In this document: one piece after another, positions 27,173 to 38,119 of the stretch
How positions within the stretch are numbered: the first letter of the stretch is position 1
Layout of the letters: every line of letters starts with the position of its first letter
From: Rhizobium grahamii CCGE 502
GTDB taxonomy: Bacteria; Pseudomonadota; Alphaproteobacteria; Rhizobiales; Rhizobiaceae
Direction of reading: 5' to 3'
DNA length: 64,000 nucleotides
NCBI RefSeq assembly: GCF_000298315.2
Contig: NZ_AEYE02000014.1
Coordinates: 310,001 to 374,000 of the forward strand
Made by a program: the position numbers and the translations under genes
The notes under the pieces: generated by a model
Seen by the model: only the letters and a program-made list of their open reading frames with translations
Told to the model about the DNA's origin: nothing
Database searches by the model: none

Positions 27173-28183
27173 ATGGGTATGATGAAGACCGAAGCCCCCC
27201 TCGATGAAAAGGCGATCATCGCCGCGGCCGAGAAGGCCCTTGCAGATATTGCCGCTGTTCGGGGCGAAGTCTCCAAGGTCATCTTCGGCCAGGAAGGCGT
27301 CGTTGAGAACACTCTTCTCGCGGTTCTCTCGGGCGGTCACGCCCTGTTGGTCGGCGTACCGGGTCTCGCCAAGACGAAACTCGTCACAACGCTCGGCGAA
27401 GTGCTCGGCCTTGCCTCCAACCGCATCCAGTTTACACCAGACCTCATGCCCTCTGACATTCTTGGTTCTGAGGTCATGGACCAGGATGACGGCGGCCGCC
27501 GCTCCTTCCGTTTCGTCAAAGGTCCGGTGTTTGCCCAACTGTTGATGGCCGACGAAATCAACCGCGCGTCGCCGCGCACGCAATCGGCCTTGCTGCAATC
27601 CATGCAGGAATATCATATCACCGTCGCCGGCCACCGCTACGACTTGCCTGCTCCCTTCCACGTTCTTGCCACCCAAAACCCGCTGGAACAGGAAGGTACC
27701 TATCCTCTGCCAGAGGCACAGCTCGACCGCTTTCTTCTTCAGGTCGATGTCCACTACCCCGAACTAGCGGCCGAGCGGCAGATCCTGCTTGAGACGACCG
27801 GCATCGGCGAAACCAAGCCGCAAGCGATCCTGAATGCAGAGCGCCTTGTCGAAATCCAGACACTGATCCGCCAAATGCCTGTCAGCGAAACGGTTGTCGA
27901 CGCCATCCTAGCGCTTGTCCGCTCCGCCCGCCCAGGCCAGGGCAACGCCTCTACTGACAAAAACGTCGCCTGGGGTCCCGGCCCGCGTGCTGGCCAGGCG
28001 ATGATGCTTTGCGCCCGCGCTCGCGCCCTATATGAGGGCCGCCTCGCACCATCCGTTGACGACGTCCATGCACTCGCCGAGCCGATTCTGCAGCACCGCA
28101 TGGCACTGACATTCGCAGCGCGGGCGGAAGGCATGTCGGTTCGCGATGTCATTGGCGGGCTGGTCAAGCAGGCTAAGGGATAA
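27173..28183 (+). CDS. MoxR family AAA+ ATPase
   Basis: 336-residue AAA_3 ATPase thought to act as a chaperone that matures or inserts metal or cofactor into proteins with the help of von Willebrand-type partners. Walker A is 'GVPGLAKTKL', Walker B 'LLMADEINRASPRTQSALLQSMQE', and sensor 1 'ATQNPLEQEGTYPLPEAQLDRF'. It is the first gene of an operon with DUF58, a BatA/DUF4159 protein and another large membrane protein, the standard MoxR neighbourhood. The client protein is unknown. Confidence 0.94.
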   Translation: MGMMKTEAPLDEKAIIAAAEKALADIAAVRGEVSKVIFGQEGVVENTLLAVLSGGHALLVGVPGLAKTKLVTTLGEVLGLASNRIQFTPDLMPSDILGSEVMDQDDGGRRSFRFVKGPVFAQLLMADEINRASPRTQSALLQSMQEYHITVAGHRYDLPAPFHVLATQNPLEQEGTYPLPEAQLDRFLLQVDVHYPELAAERQILLETTGIGETKPQAILNAERLVEIQTLIRQMPVSETVVDAILALVRSARPGQGNASTDKNVAWGPGPRAGQAMMLCARARALYEGRLAPSVDDVHALAEPILQHRMALTFAARAEGMSVRDVIGGLVKQAKG

Positions 28184-28195
28184 GGAAGCGTCTGC

Positions 28196-29116
28196 GTGGC
28201 ACCCATCGGACAGATCGTCAATCCGACTTCGGGCACCGATGCCCTTGCTCGCGCAAGGCAGCGGGCGAGCCTGGTGCCGGATTGCCTGGTCGAAGCCAAG
28301 CGGATCGCGAATAGCGTGATCGCAGGCTGGCATGGCCGCCGCAAACGTGGCATCGGCGAGAACTTCTGGCAGTTCCGTCCCTATAGCGAAGGCGAGAGCC
28401 TGTCGCGGATCGATTGGCGGCGCTCGGCACGCGACGACCACACCTATATCCGTGACCGCGAGTGGGAGGCAGCCCATACGGTCTGGCTCTGGGCCGACAT
28501 GTCTCCCTCGATGATGTACAAGTCGACCTTTGGAAACGCCTCCAAGGAAGGTCGGGCTCTCGTCATCATGCTTGCGCTCGCCGAGATCCTCGCACGCTCC
28601 GGCGAACGCATCGGGTGTCCCGGCGTCATGGAACCGATTGCCGCGCGCAACGCTGCCGAACGGCTTGCAACGGCATTGATGCATGCGCCGCTGAGCGGCG
28701 GACTGCCCGACACGGCCATGATCCGCGGCTGGAGCGAACTTGTCCTGATTGGTGACTTTCTTGACGATGCCGCCGCGGTCATGGCGCGCATCAGCCCCTT
28801 GGCGCGGCGCGGTCTGCGCGGCCACGTCATCGAGATCGCCGACCCGGCCGAAGAACTTTTCCCCTATGATGGCCGCACCGAATTCACTGATCCCGAGACA
28901 GGCTCGAAGCTGACCTCGGGCCGCGCCGAGCATATTCGCGAGGCCTATACCCACGCCTATCTCGGCCGTCGGTACGATCTAGGCCAGGCGCTGCGCCACA
29001 TGGGCTGGACCTTTGTCAGCCATCGGACCGATCATCTTGCCTCCGAAGCGCTGGTCGCCGTCCATATGCATCTGTCAGGGATGCCGGCAAAGGCGACGCA
29101 TGGAGGGCAGTCATGA
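28196..29116 (+). CDS. DUF58 domain protein
   Basis: 306 residues with a GTG start 12 nt after moxR. The DUF58 signature 'FWQFRPYSEGESLSRIDWRRSARDDH' lies near residue 60, followed by a von Willebrand A-like region ('LWADMSPSMMY', a DxSxS-like metal site). This family accompanies MoxR ATPases as a likely substrate-linking partner. Its stop overlaps the start of the next gene by 4 nt. Confidence 0.92.
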   Translation: MAPIGQIVNPTSGTDALARARQRASLVPDCLVEAKRIANSVIAGWHGRRKRGIGENFWQFRPYSEGESLSRIDWRRSARDDHTYIRDREWEAAHTVWLWADMSPSMMYKSTFGNASKEGRALVIMLALAEILARSGERIGCPGVMEPIAARNAAERLATALMHAPLSGGLPDTAMIRGWSELVLIGDFLDDAAAVMARISPLARRGLRGHVIEIADPAEELFPYDGRTEFTDPETGSKLTSGRAEHIREAYTHAYLGRRYDLGQALRHMGWTFVSHRTDHLASEALVAVHMHLSGMPAKATHGGQS

Positions 29117-31923
29117 GCGCGCTCCCCTTCGCTTTCGCCTATCCAGCGATCCTCGGCGCACTCCTCGCCCTACCGATTATCTGGTGGCTGCTCAGGCTGA
29201 CGCCGCCGCGCCCAAAGACGGAGGTCTTCCCGCCCCTCAGAATCCTCGCGACAGTCCTGAAGCGGGAGGAAACCCCGGCCCAAAGCCCCTGGTGGTTGAC
29301 ATTGCTACGCATGCTGTTGGCCACAGCCGTCATTCTGGCGATCGCTGACCCAGTCTTCAATCCGCGGGCGAATTCAATCGCTTCCGGAGGCCCGCTCGTG
29401 CTGTTTGTTGACAATGGCTGGGCCACATCGCCGGATTGGGATCGCCGCGTGAAGACAGCGGAAGCGCTGATCGACGACGCCGAAGCGGCCGGAACGCCGG
29501 TGGCCATCGCCTTCACGGCCGATCCGACAAATGATGCGGTCCCGGGAACGGCCGCGACAGCCCGCGACAAGCTGCGGGCCGCGGAACCGAAGCCACTTGT
29601 GCCGGATCGGCAGCGCGCCTTCGAAGCTCTCCGTGCTGCACTAAACGGCGTACATCCCGGTACCCTCGCCTTCCTGACGGATGGGGCGGCCGCGGGCGAT
29701 AACGACGCGACCGTCCGCCAGCTCTCCGATCTCTCGCCTGCTCAACTGCGTTTGGTCTCAGGTGACGAGGCCGAGACGATGGCAATTTCGTCAGCCAGCA
29801 ATGCAGCTGACGCGATGACGGTCACCGCAACCCGCCTCAATAGTGCCGCTGCCGCTTCGTATCCCATAACGGCACAAGACGCTCAGGGGCGTGCGATCGC
29901 CGCCGGCGCGATCGATTTCCAATCGGGTCAGAGCGTCGCGACCGGATCGATCACCGCGCCGTTCGAAATGCGCAACGATTTCGCGCGCGTCAGCATCGAT
30001 AACCACGCCACGGCTGGCGCCGTGCATCTGCTCGACGACGGCTTCAAGCGTCGCCGCGTCGTCCTGCTGTCCGGTGAAGTCGGCGATACGTTCCAGCCAC
30101 TGCTTTCGCCGCTCTATTACATTCAGCGCGCCCTGCAGCCCTACGCCGACCTGATCGAGCCGAACACACCCGATCTCGCGACCTCGATCCCGGACCTGCT
30201 CTCGCAGAACCCATCCGTCATCATCATGGCCGATATCGGTCGGCTTCCCCAGCAGACCTATGAGCCGCTGCAGCGCTGGATCGCCAACGGCGGCACGTTG
30301 GTCCGCTTCGCTGGGCCGCGTCTTGCCGCTGCTCCCGCTGACGACCCTTTGGTTCCGGTCATATTGCGACAGGGTGAACGCGCCCTCGGCGGCGCTCTGT
30401 CCTGGGCCGAGCCGCAGCCGCTGGCGGAGTTTCCCACCTTCGGCCCGTTCGCCGGAATGCCAAAACCCACGGATGTCACGGTCAAACGCCAGGTTCTTGC
30501 CGAACCGACGCCAGACCTTGCCGAGCGCACCTGGGCAAGCCTCGCCGATGGTACGCCGCTGGTGACGACGAAGCCGATCAACGCCGGCCGGATTGTCCTC
30601 TTCCACGTCAGTGCCGAGGCGACGTGGTCTGACCTGCCGATCTCGGGTAACTTCGTCGAAATGCTGCGCCGCCTCGTCCAACTGTCACGCTCGGGTGGTG
30701 TCACCGCCGAAGCCGGTGCTTCCACGGCAGAAGCCTTGCCGCCCTTCCGCCTCTTGACCGCCAAAGGCGCGTTGACCACGGAGACCGGGACGGCGCGCCC
30801 ATTGATCCCTAACGTCAAGATCACCCCGGTTGCGAGCTTTGACAATCCTCCAGGCCTCTACGGCTCCGAGGAAGGCTTTACCGCGTTGAACGTGTTGCCG
30901 AAGGATGCCGAGTTGAAGCCTATCGATACGTCGGGCATTACCGTTGTGCGCGAAGGGTTGATTGGAGGGGAGACATGGTCCGCAAAGCCTGCCCTGTTCT
31001 TGATTGCCTTCCTGCTCCTGTTGGCCGACAGCCTGATCGTGCTGTTCATGAGCGGTGCCTTTTCGCGCCTTCGGCCAGCAGCCCGCGCGGCAGCGCTTAT
31101 TGCCATGGCGATCAGCGCTGCCTTCTTCCTCCAACCCGGGCAATCGCGAGCCGACGACGCCAAGCCAGGCGACGAGCGGATTTTTCAGCGTCTTGACAAT
31201 ACGCACCTTGCCTATGTGGTCACCGGCGAGCAGGAGGTGGATAGGCTCTCCGAACGAGGGCTTGTCGGCCTGACGGACTTCCTGACCTATCGTACCACGC
31301 TGGAACCGTCGCCACCGGTCGGTCTGGATCTCACGAAGGACGAGCTTTCCTTCTATCCGATCATCTATTGGCCCATTTCAGCAACCGCCCCCATGCCTTC
31401 ATCGGCAGCGATCAACAGGATCGACGCCTATATGCGTGCTGGCGGAACGGTGCTCTTCGACACCCGCGACCAGTTCAGCGCGCTCGACAACAACGGCGGC
31501 TCGGTCAGCGCCAACGGCGAGCGACTGCAGCAGATCCTTGCCAACCTCGATATCCCGCCGCTCGAGCCGGTACCCTCGGACCACGTGCTGACGAAGTCCT
31601 TCTACCTCCTGTCGAGCTTTCCCGGCCGTTACACCGGAAGCCCGCTCTGGATCGAGGCGCGCCAGGAGAACCGCGCGGCCAACGCCAAGTCGACGGCGAC
31701 GGCAGATGGCGTTTCTCCAATCCTCATCACGGGCAACGACTTTGCTGGCGCCTGGGCCGTCGATGACAACGGAGTGCCTATGCTGCCGACGGTTCCGCCT
31801 GATGAGACACAGCGTGAATACGCCTACCGCAGCGGCGTCAACATCATGATGTATATGCTGACTGGCAACTACAAGACCGATCAGGTCCACGTTCCCGCTC
31901 TCTTGGAACGGTTGGGTCAGTGA
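29113..31923 (+). CDS. BatA/DUF4159 membrane protein
   Basis: 936 residues. The N-terminus is BatA-like with two helices (about 8-25 and 58-78) around 'PPRPKTEVFPPLRIL'. A long periplasmic part follows with a glutamine-amidotransferase-like section ('SVIIMADIGRLPQQ', 'WIANGGTLVRFAGPRL'). Two further helices lie near 625-675, and a C-terminal DUF4159 domain begins after 'ADDAKPGDERIFQRLDNTHLAYV'. It is expected to be the membrane anchor of the MoxR machine. It overlaps DUF58 by 4 nt and the next gene begins 1 nt after its stop. Confidence 0.9.
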   Translation: MSALPFAFAYPAILGALLALPIIWWLLRLTPPRPKTEVFPPLRILATVLKREETPAQSPWWLTLLRMLLATAVILAIADPVFNPRANSIASGGPLVLFVDNGWATSPDWDRRVKTAEALIDDAEAAGTPVAIAFTADPTNDAVPGTAATARDKLRAAEPKPLVPDRQRAFEALRAALNGVHPGTLAFLTDGAAAGDNDATVRQLSDLSPAQLRLVSGDEAETMAISSASNAADAMTVTATRLNSAAAASYPITAQDAQGRAIAAGAIDFQSGQSVATGSITAPFEMRNDFARVSIDNHATAGAVHLLDDGFKRRRVVLLSGEVGDTFQPLLSPLYYIQRALQPYADLIEPNTPDLATSIPDLLSQNPSVIIMADIGRLPQQTYEPLQRWIANGGTLVRFAGPRLAAAPADDPLVPVILRQGERALGGALSWAEPQPLAEFPTFGPFAGMPKPTDVTVKRQVLAEPTPDLAERTWASLADGTPLVTTKPINAGRIVLFHVSAEATWSDLPISGNFVEMLRRLVQLSRSGGVTAEAGASTAEALPPFRLLTAKGALTTETGTARPLIPNVKITPVASFDNPPGLYGSEEGFTALNVLPKDAELKPIDTSGITVVREGLIGGETWSAKPALFLIAFLLLLADSLIVLFMSGAFSRLRPAARAAALIAMAISAAFFLQPGQSRADDAKPGDERIFQRLDNTHLAYVVTGEQEVDRLSERGLVGLTDFLTYRTTLEPSPPVGLDLTKDELSFYPIIYWPISATAPMPSSAAINRIDAYMRAGGTVLFDTRDQFSALDNNGGSVSANGERLQQILANLDIPPLEPVPSDHVLTKSFYLLSSFPGRYTGSPLWIEARQENRAANAKSTATADGVSPILITGNDFAGAWAVDDNGVPMLPTVPPDETQREYAYRSGVNIMMYMLTGNYKTDQVHVPALLERLGQ

Positions 31924-31924
31924 A

Positions 31925-33994
31925 ATGACGATTGATTTTTCGCCCTTCATTCCTTGGCCGCTCCTGGCGGGTCTGGCGATCATTGTCCTGGTGACCGCAG
32001 GCTTTGCCATTTGGCGCCGCGTGCGCGGCGCCTGGGTTCGCTCGATCGCCGCCGTCGCTTTGCTGGCCGCCCTCGCCAATCCGCTGTTGCTGCAGGAGGA
32101 TCGCGAACAACTGTCGACCGTCGTGCCGGTCATCGTCGATCGCAGCCAGAGCCAGCAGACGCCCGAACGCATCAAGATGACCGACGATGCTTTGGCGCAG
32201 TTGAAGGAGCGCCTCGCCCGCTTCCCCAATGTCGAACCGCGCTACGTCGACGCGACCGAACCAGAAGACTCCGACGCGCCATCGACGCGGCTGTTCAATG
32301 CACTGTCTGCGGCCGTCGCGGATGTACCGCCCGCCCGCATCGGCGGCGCGATCATGCTGACGGATGGCGAAGTCCACGATGTCCCCGGCGTCAACCAGGC
32401 GCTCGGCTTCGACGCGCCGATCCACGGACTGATCACCGGCAAGGCCAACGAATTCGATCGCCGCATCGAGGTCGTCAAGGCACCACGCTTCGGCATCGTC
32501 AACGAGGAGCAGCAATTGCTGCTGCGCGTCTTCGACGATGGCCCGAGCCCCGGTGGAACCGCTGACGTCACGGTGAAGCTTAACGGCAATGAGATCGCCA
32601 CGCTCCAGGCAACACCCGGCCGCGACACGCCTTTTTCGTTCAAGGTCGAGCGCGGCGGCAGCAACGTCCTCGAATTTTCGGTTGCCGGCCTTCCCGGTGA
32701 GGTTACCGAGGCGAACAACCGCGCCGTCCATGTGATTGACGGCATTCGCGAGAACCTGCGCGTTCTGTTGGTCTCCGGCGAGCCGCACGCCGGCGAGCGC
32801 GCTTGGCGCAACCTCCTTAAGTCGGATGCCTCGGTGGATTTGGTGCACTTCACCATCCTGCGTCCGCCGGAAAAGCAGGACGGCACGCCGATCAACGAAC
32901 TATCGCTGATTGCCTTCCCGACCCGCGAGCTGTTTGTCGACAAGATCAAGGACTTCGACCTGATCATCTTCGACCGCTACCAGCATCGTGGCGTCCTGCC
33001 GATCCTCTATTACGACTACATCGCCCAATATGTGGAAAACGGTGGCGCCTTGCTGATCGCCGCCGGCCCTGAACATGCCGGCCAGGATTCGATTGCGCTG
33101 ACGCCGCTGTCGTCTGTGCTGCCGGCCGCGCCGACCGGCCAGATGATCGAAAAGGCTTTCTATCCTAGGCTCTCGGAGGAAGGCCGCAAACACCCGGTCA
33201 CCCGCGGTCTCGATGGATCAGCAGACGAGCCGCCGCATTGGGGCCGCTGGTTCCGCAGCGTCGATGTCGAACAGCCGCAGGGCCAGACCGTAATGGTCGG
33301 CGCGGACAACCATCCGCTGCTCGTTCTCAATCGCGCCGGACAGGGACGCGTCGCGATGCTGCTCTCCGATCAGGGCTGGCTCTGGGCGCGCGGCTTTGAA
33401 GGCGGTGGCCCGCACGTGTCGCTCTATCGCCGCGTCGCGCATTGGCTCATGAAGGAACCAGCCCTTGAGGAAGAGGCGCTGACTGCACGGGCAGCCGGCC
33501 GCACGCTGGAGATTACGCGGCAGACGATCGGGGGAAACCCTGGCGATGCGACGGTCCGCTACCCCTCGGGCAAGACGGAAACACTGCCGCTGACGCAAGC
33601 CGAGCCTGGTCTCTTCAAGGCGGAAAAGAAGATGGACGAGATCGGCCTCTTCGAAATCAGGAACGGCGAAATGACGACGCTCGTTCATGTCGGCGCGGTC
33701 GATGCTCCGGAATTCAAGGCGATGATCTCGACGACCGATGCATTGAAGCCCATTGCCGACAAGTCGAAAGGCCTCGTCACCCGTGTTTCCAACAATGACG
33801 GCGCGATCAGCATCCCGCCGATCTTGCCGGTTCGTGGCCAGATCCGCGTTGCCGACAACGATCGTCTGCAGATCCACCTCACGAATGAAACGGTGCTGAA
33901 GGGCATCAACACCCTGCCGCTGTTTGCCGGTTTTGCCGGCGTCGGCATCCTGCTCCTTGCCTTCGGCGCCATGTGGTGGCGCGAAGGGCGTTAG
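31925..33994 (+). CDS. Large membrane protein of the MoxR operon
   Basis: 689 residues with two helices at the start (about 7-28 and 38-55), a large periplasmic part and one helix at the end ('FAGFAGVGILLLAFGAMWW'). The middle contains 'AIMLTDGEVHDVPG' (von Willebrand-like) and 'YYDYIAQYVENGGALLIAAGPEHAG' (class I amidotransferase-like fold, probably non-catalytic). It starts 1 nt after the DUF4159 gene, so it belongs to the same transcript. No enzymatic function can be assigned. Confidence 0.85.
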   Translation: MTIDFSPFIPWPLLAGLAIIVLVTAGFAIWRRVRGAWVRSIAAVALLAALANPLLLQEDREQLSTVVPVIVDRSQSQQTPERIKMTDDALAQLKERLARFPNVEPRYVDATEPEDSDAPSTRLFNALSAAVADVPPARIGGAIMLTDGEVHDVPGVNQALGFDAPIHGLITGKANEFDRRIEVVKAPRFGIVNEEQQLLLRVFDDGPSPGGTADVTVKLNGNEIATLQATPGRDTPFSFKVERGGSNVLEFSVAGLPGEVTEANNRAVHVIDGIRENLRVLLVSGEPHAGERAWRNLLKSDASVDLVHFTILRPPEKQDGTPINELSLIAFPTRELFVDKIKDFDLIIFDRYQHRGVLPILYYDYIAQYVENGGALLIAAGPEHAGQDSIALTPLSSVLPAAPTGQMIEKAFYPRLSEEGRKHPVTRGLDGSADEPPHWGRWFRSVDVEQPQGQTVMVGADNHPLLVLNRAGQGRVAMLLSDQGWLWARGFEGGGPHVSLYRRVAHWLMKEPALEEEALTARAAGRTLEITRQTIGGNPGDATVRYPSGKTETLPLTQAEPGLFKAEKKMDEIGLFEIRNGEMTTLVHVGAVDAPEFKAMISTTDALKPIADKSKGLVTRVSNNDGAISIPPILPVRGQIRVADNDRLQIHLTNETVLKGINTLPLFAGFAGVGILLLAFGAMWWREGR

Positions 33995-33998
33995 CGGC

Positions 33999-34419
33999 AT
34001 GGCCGAATTTGAGCTAACGGGCTCGCCCGCAGCCGATGATCTCACGACGATCGGCGACGCACTCTCGGCCTTCAACGTCCATGACGTCGGGCCTGCCGAG
34101 CGCCAGCCGCTTGCGGTTCTCATCCGCGATACCGACGGCAACGTCTCCGGTGGGCTCTCGGGCTATACAGCCTGGGGCTGGCTTTTCACCCAGTTGCTGT
34201 ACATTCCCGACAACGAACGCGGTAAGGGCATGGCAGGCAAGATCCTTGCCCTGGCCGAAGAGGAGGCAATCGCACGCGGCTGCCACGGTGCCTGGATCGA
34301 TACCTTCAATCCGCAAGCGCTACGGGCATACCAACAGCAAGGTTACGAGATATTCGGCGAATTGCCTGAGTTTCCAAAAGGCCGAACGCGCACATTTCTG
34401 CGCAAGGTGCTGGCCGAAG

Positions 34420-34427
<8 letters not shown>
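33999..34427 (+). CDS. GNAT family N-acetyltransferase
   Basis: 142 residues. The acetyl-CoA motif is 'PDNERGKGMAGKILALAEEEA', followed by 'HGAWIDTFNPQALRAYQQQGYEIFGELPEFPKG', the latter part typical of a GNAT subgroup of unknown substrate. ATG 33999 is chosen because it lies 4 nt after the previous stop and gives the normal N-terminus; the frame is open further upstream inside the neighbour. It overlaps the convergent MFS gene by 8 nt. Confidence 0.87.
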
Positions 34428-35730
<1,303 letters not shown>

Positions 35731-35803
35731 GCTCTAGCCCTTCAAGCCACTGAAAGATCACGCAAAGCGCGCTTCAGGCATAAGGCTCAATACCGCACGC
35801 GAC

Positions 35804-36304
35804 CTATTTTCGCCAGCCAATAGTTCCCTTGAGCCTGATATGCGCATCCTCGGCGAGTGGTACGACCAATACGCGGGCCGGATCGACGGGGCCGGGAAAT
35901 GCCAGTGCGTTATGAGCAACTCTCTCGAAACCGAGCGGGCAGTAGTAGGGAGGATCGCCGATGAGGATGACCGCCTCCGATCCCTTGCGGCGCGCGGCAT
36001 CAATGGCGATCCGAACCAGTTCCCGCCCGATACCGCGACCCTTGTGGGACGGTCGCACGGCCAGTGGCCCCAGCAGGTGCGCATTGACCGAGCCCGCCAG
36101 GACGGGCGTCATGCGCACTGATGCAATCGTTTCGCCGTCGTCGGCGCAAATGAAGGAGAGCGAAAGGTCGTGCGGCCCTTGCTCGCGAATCCGCGCGGCG
36201 GCCCGGGTATGCCGCCCGGGACCGAATGCTTCTTCGTTGATGTGTTCGATGGCAGCGTCGTGCGACGCATCCTCAGTGAGGTAGACCAGATCGTGCTTGT
36301 GCAT
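35804..36304 (-). CDS. GNAT family N-acetyltransferase
   Basis: 166 residues from ATG 36304; the frame is open to 36349. It resembles the YhbS-like acetyltransferases: 'RIREQGPHDLSLSFICADDGETIASVRMTPV', the CoA loop 'PSHKGRGIGRELVRIAIDAARRKG', and the diagnostic 'AVILIGDPPYYCPLGFERV'. The substrate is unknown. It lies between the MFS gene and the divergent glutathione-dependent reductase gene. Confidence 0.87.
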   Translation of the reverse strand: MHKHDLVYLTEDASHDAAIEHINEEAFGPGRHTRAAARIREQGPHDLSLSFICADDGETIASVRMTPVLAGSVNAHLLGPLAVRPSHKGRGIGRELVRIAIDAARRKGSEAVILIGDPPYYCPLGFERVAHNALAFPGPVDPARVLVVPLAEDAHIRLKGTIGWRK

Positions 36305-36574
36305 GATGAGACGGAAACCGGGTAGACAGAATTGATGGATCTCGAGCACGCCCTTCGGCGTTCGGGAGCATCAGCGTCGTCGCAGGTTTCTCGGTGCAAA
36401 CATCAAATCGGGTTCCTGAAGTGTGAAATGGCCGATAGCAGGAAAAATTTCGGTCGTCCAATGGAAATTTAGCGCAAGGCAACGCTGCGTGACGCACTGT
36501 TCAATCTTTACCGCCCTGCAAATGCGTCGGACCTGCGATATGTCTGGGCCAAGGAAAAATTGAAGGATCACAAT

Positions 36575-37561
36575 ATGGGCATGCTGGTTGATGGCGTTTG
36601 GCATGACGTCTGGTACGATACGAAAGAAACCAAGGGGCACTTCAAGCGCGCCGCTTCCCAGTTTCGCAACTGGATTACCGCCGACGGCGCAGCCGGACCG
36701 TCCGGTACGGGTGGCTTCAAAGCTGAGGCTGGCCGTTACCATCTCTATGTTTCGCTTGCCTGCCCTTGGGCGCATCGCACGCTCATCTTCCGCAAGCTCA
36801 AGAAGCTCCAGGATCTTATCAGCGTTTCGGTCGTCGATCCGCTAATGTTGTCGAACGGCTGGGAGTTCAAGGTCGGCGACGGTGCAACGGGCGATCATCT
36901 CTTCGGTTCCAAGACGCTGTGGGAAGTCTATGTGAAGGCCGACCCACATTATTCCGGCCGCGTCACCGTGCCTGTCTTGTGGGACAAGAAGACCAACACG
37001 ATCGTCAACAACGAGTCGTCCGAAATCATCCGGATGTTCAACAGCGCCTTTGATCATTTGACCGGCTCGACTGCTGATTTTTATCCGCAAGACCTGCGCG
37101 CCGATATCGATGAGCTCAATTCCGTCGTCTATGACACTGTCAACAACGGTGTCTATAAGGCCGGCTTTGCCACGACCCAGGAAGCCTACGGAGAGAATGT
37201 AGTAAAGCTTTTCGAAACACTCGATATGCTTGAACACCGTCTTGGCAAGGGTCGTTATCTCTTCGGCGATCGGCTGACCGAGGCCGACTGGCGGCTCTTC
37301 ACGACGCTGGTTCGTTTCGATGCCGTCTATGTCGGTCACTTCAAGTGCAACATCCGCCGCATCGACGACTATCCTAATTTGTCGGCTTATCTGTGCGATC
37401 TCTACCAGACGCCCGGCGTCAAGGAGACGGTCAACTTCCGTCACATCAAGGACCACTATTACCGCAGCCACAAGACTATCAATCCGACCGGCATCGTGCC
37501 TGTCGGCCCGCTGCTCGATCTCGATCGCCCGCATGGTCGGGCGCGATTGGCTGCAGCCTAG
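36575..37561 (+). CDS. Glutathionyl-hydroquinone reductase-like GST (Xi class)
   Basis: 328 residues. The signature of the ECM4/YqjG group, 'LACPWAHRTLIFRKLKKL', supplies the catalytic Cys near residue 50, and 'NNESSEIIRMFNSAF' forms the glutathione gamma-Glu site. The helical C-terminal domain includes 'RYLFGDRLTEADWRLFTTLVRFDAVY'. Family members reduce glutathionyl-hydroquinones. ATG 36575 has AAGGA about 8 nt upstream; the TTG at 36560 is less likely. Confidence 0.92.
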   Translation: MGMLVDGVWHDVWYDTKETKGHFKRAASQFRNWITADGAAGPSGTGGFKAEAGRYHLYVSLACPWAHRTLIFRKLKKLQDLISVSVVDPLMLSNGWEFKVGDGATGDHLFGSKTLWEVYVKADPHYSGRVTVPVLWDKKTNTIVNNESSEIIRMFNSAFDHLTGSTADFYPQDLRADIDELNSVVYDTVNNGVYKAGFATTQEAYGENVVKLFETLDMLEHRLGKGRYLFGDRLTEADWRLFTTLVRFDAVYVGHFKCNIRRIDDYPNLSAYLCDLYQTPGVKETVNFRHIKDHYYRSHKTINPTGIVPVGPLLDLDRPHGRARLAAA

Positions 37562-37568
37562 CGCTGGT

Positions 37569-38045
37569 CTACCACATGTGGGCAAGCTCCCGCTCGCCCG
37601 CGAGTTCCGCCAGCCGGCGGCGTGTTGCCTCAGTGGTATCTGCTGGCAGGTCATCAATGGCGAAGAAGCCGCACTCGACGATTTCGCGATCCGGCGGACG
37701 GGGTGCGGTTTGCTCTACCTGCGTCTTGTAAAAGAGGACATGGTCGCGTCGGCTCGCCGCCTTGTTGAAATAAACGTGAAACAGCTGCGGCCGTCCGAGA
37801 ATACGCAAATTCCCTTCCTCGCGGAGTTCTTTGATCAACGCTTCCTCGGCAGTTTCATTGCGCTCGAGCCCGCCGCCCGGCATGTGCCAGCCGGGCACAT
37901 AGCTGTGCCGCACGAGAAAGACCCGCCCAGCCGAATCGAAGCACGCTGCCCGCACGCCCATCGTCATTCCACGCGCGACCGCGAAATATACGTGGACGAT
38001 GCGCATCAGCACACGGGACTGCCAAGGGCGAATGGTTCCGGTCAC
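37569..38045 (-). CDS. Nudix hydrolase with degenerate Nudix box
   Basis: 158 residues. The Nudix fold is clear ('VFLVRHSYVPGWHMPGGGLERNETAEEALIKELREEGN'), but the box departs from Gx5Ex7REUxEExGU: the Arg is Lys and the Gly near the end is Asn. The metal-binding Glu residues remain, so activity is likely. The substrate is unknown. It is convergent with the GST gene (7 nt between stops) and divergent from the metallophosphoesterase gene. Confidence 0.85.
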   Translation of the reverse strand: MTGTIRPWQSRVLMRIVHVYFAVARGMTMGVRAACFDSAGRVFLVRHSYVPGWHMPGGGLERNETAEEALIKELREEGNLRILGRPQLFHVYFNKAASRRDHVLFYKTQVEQTAPRPPDREIVECGFFAIDDLPADTTEATRRRLAELAGERELAHMW

Positions 38046-38119
38046 GCTCTTTCCAATTCCCTTAATCCGTTCAAGCAGATGTGTTTGAATTGCAAACTTA
38101 CTGGGCTATGTGTCGTCGC

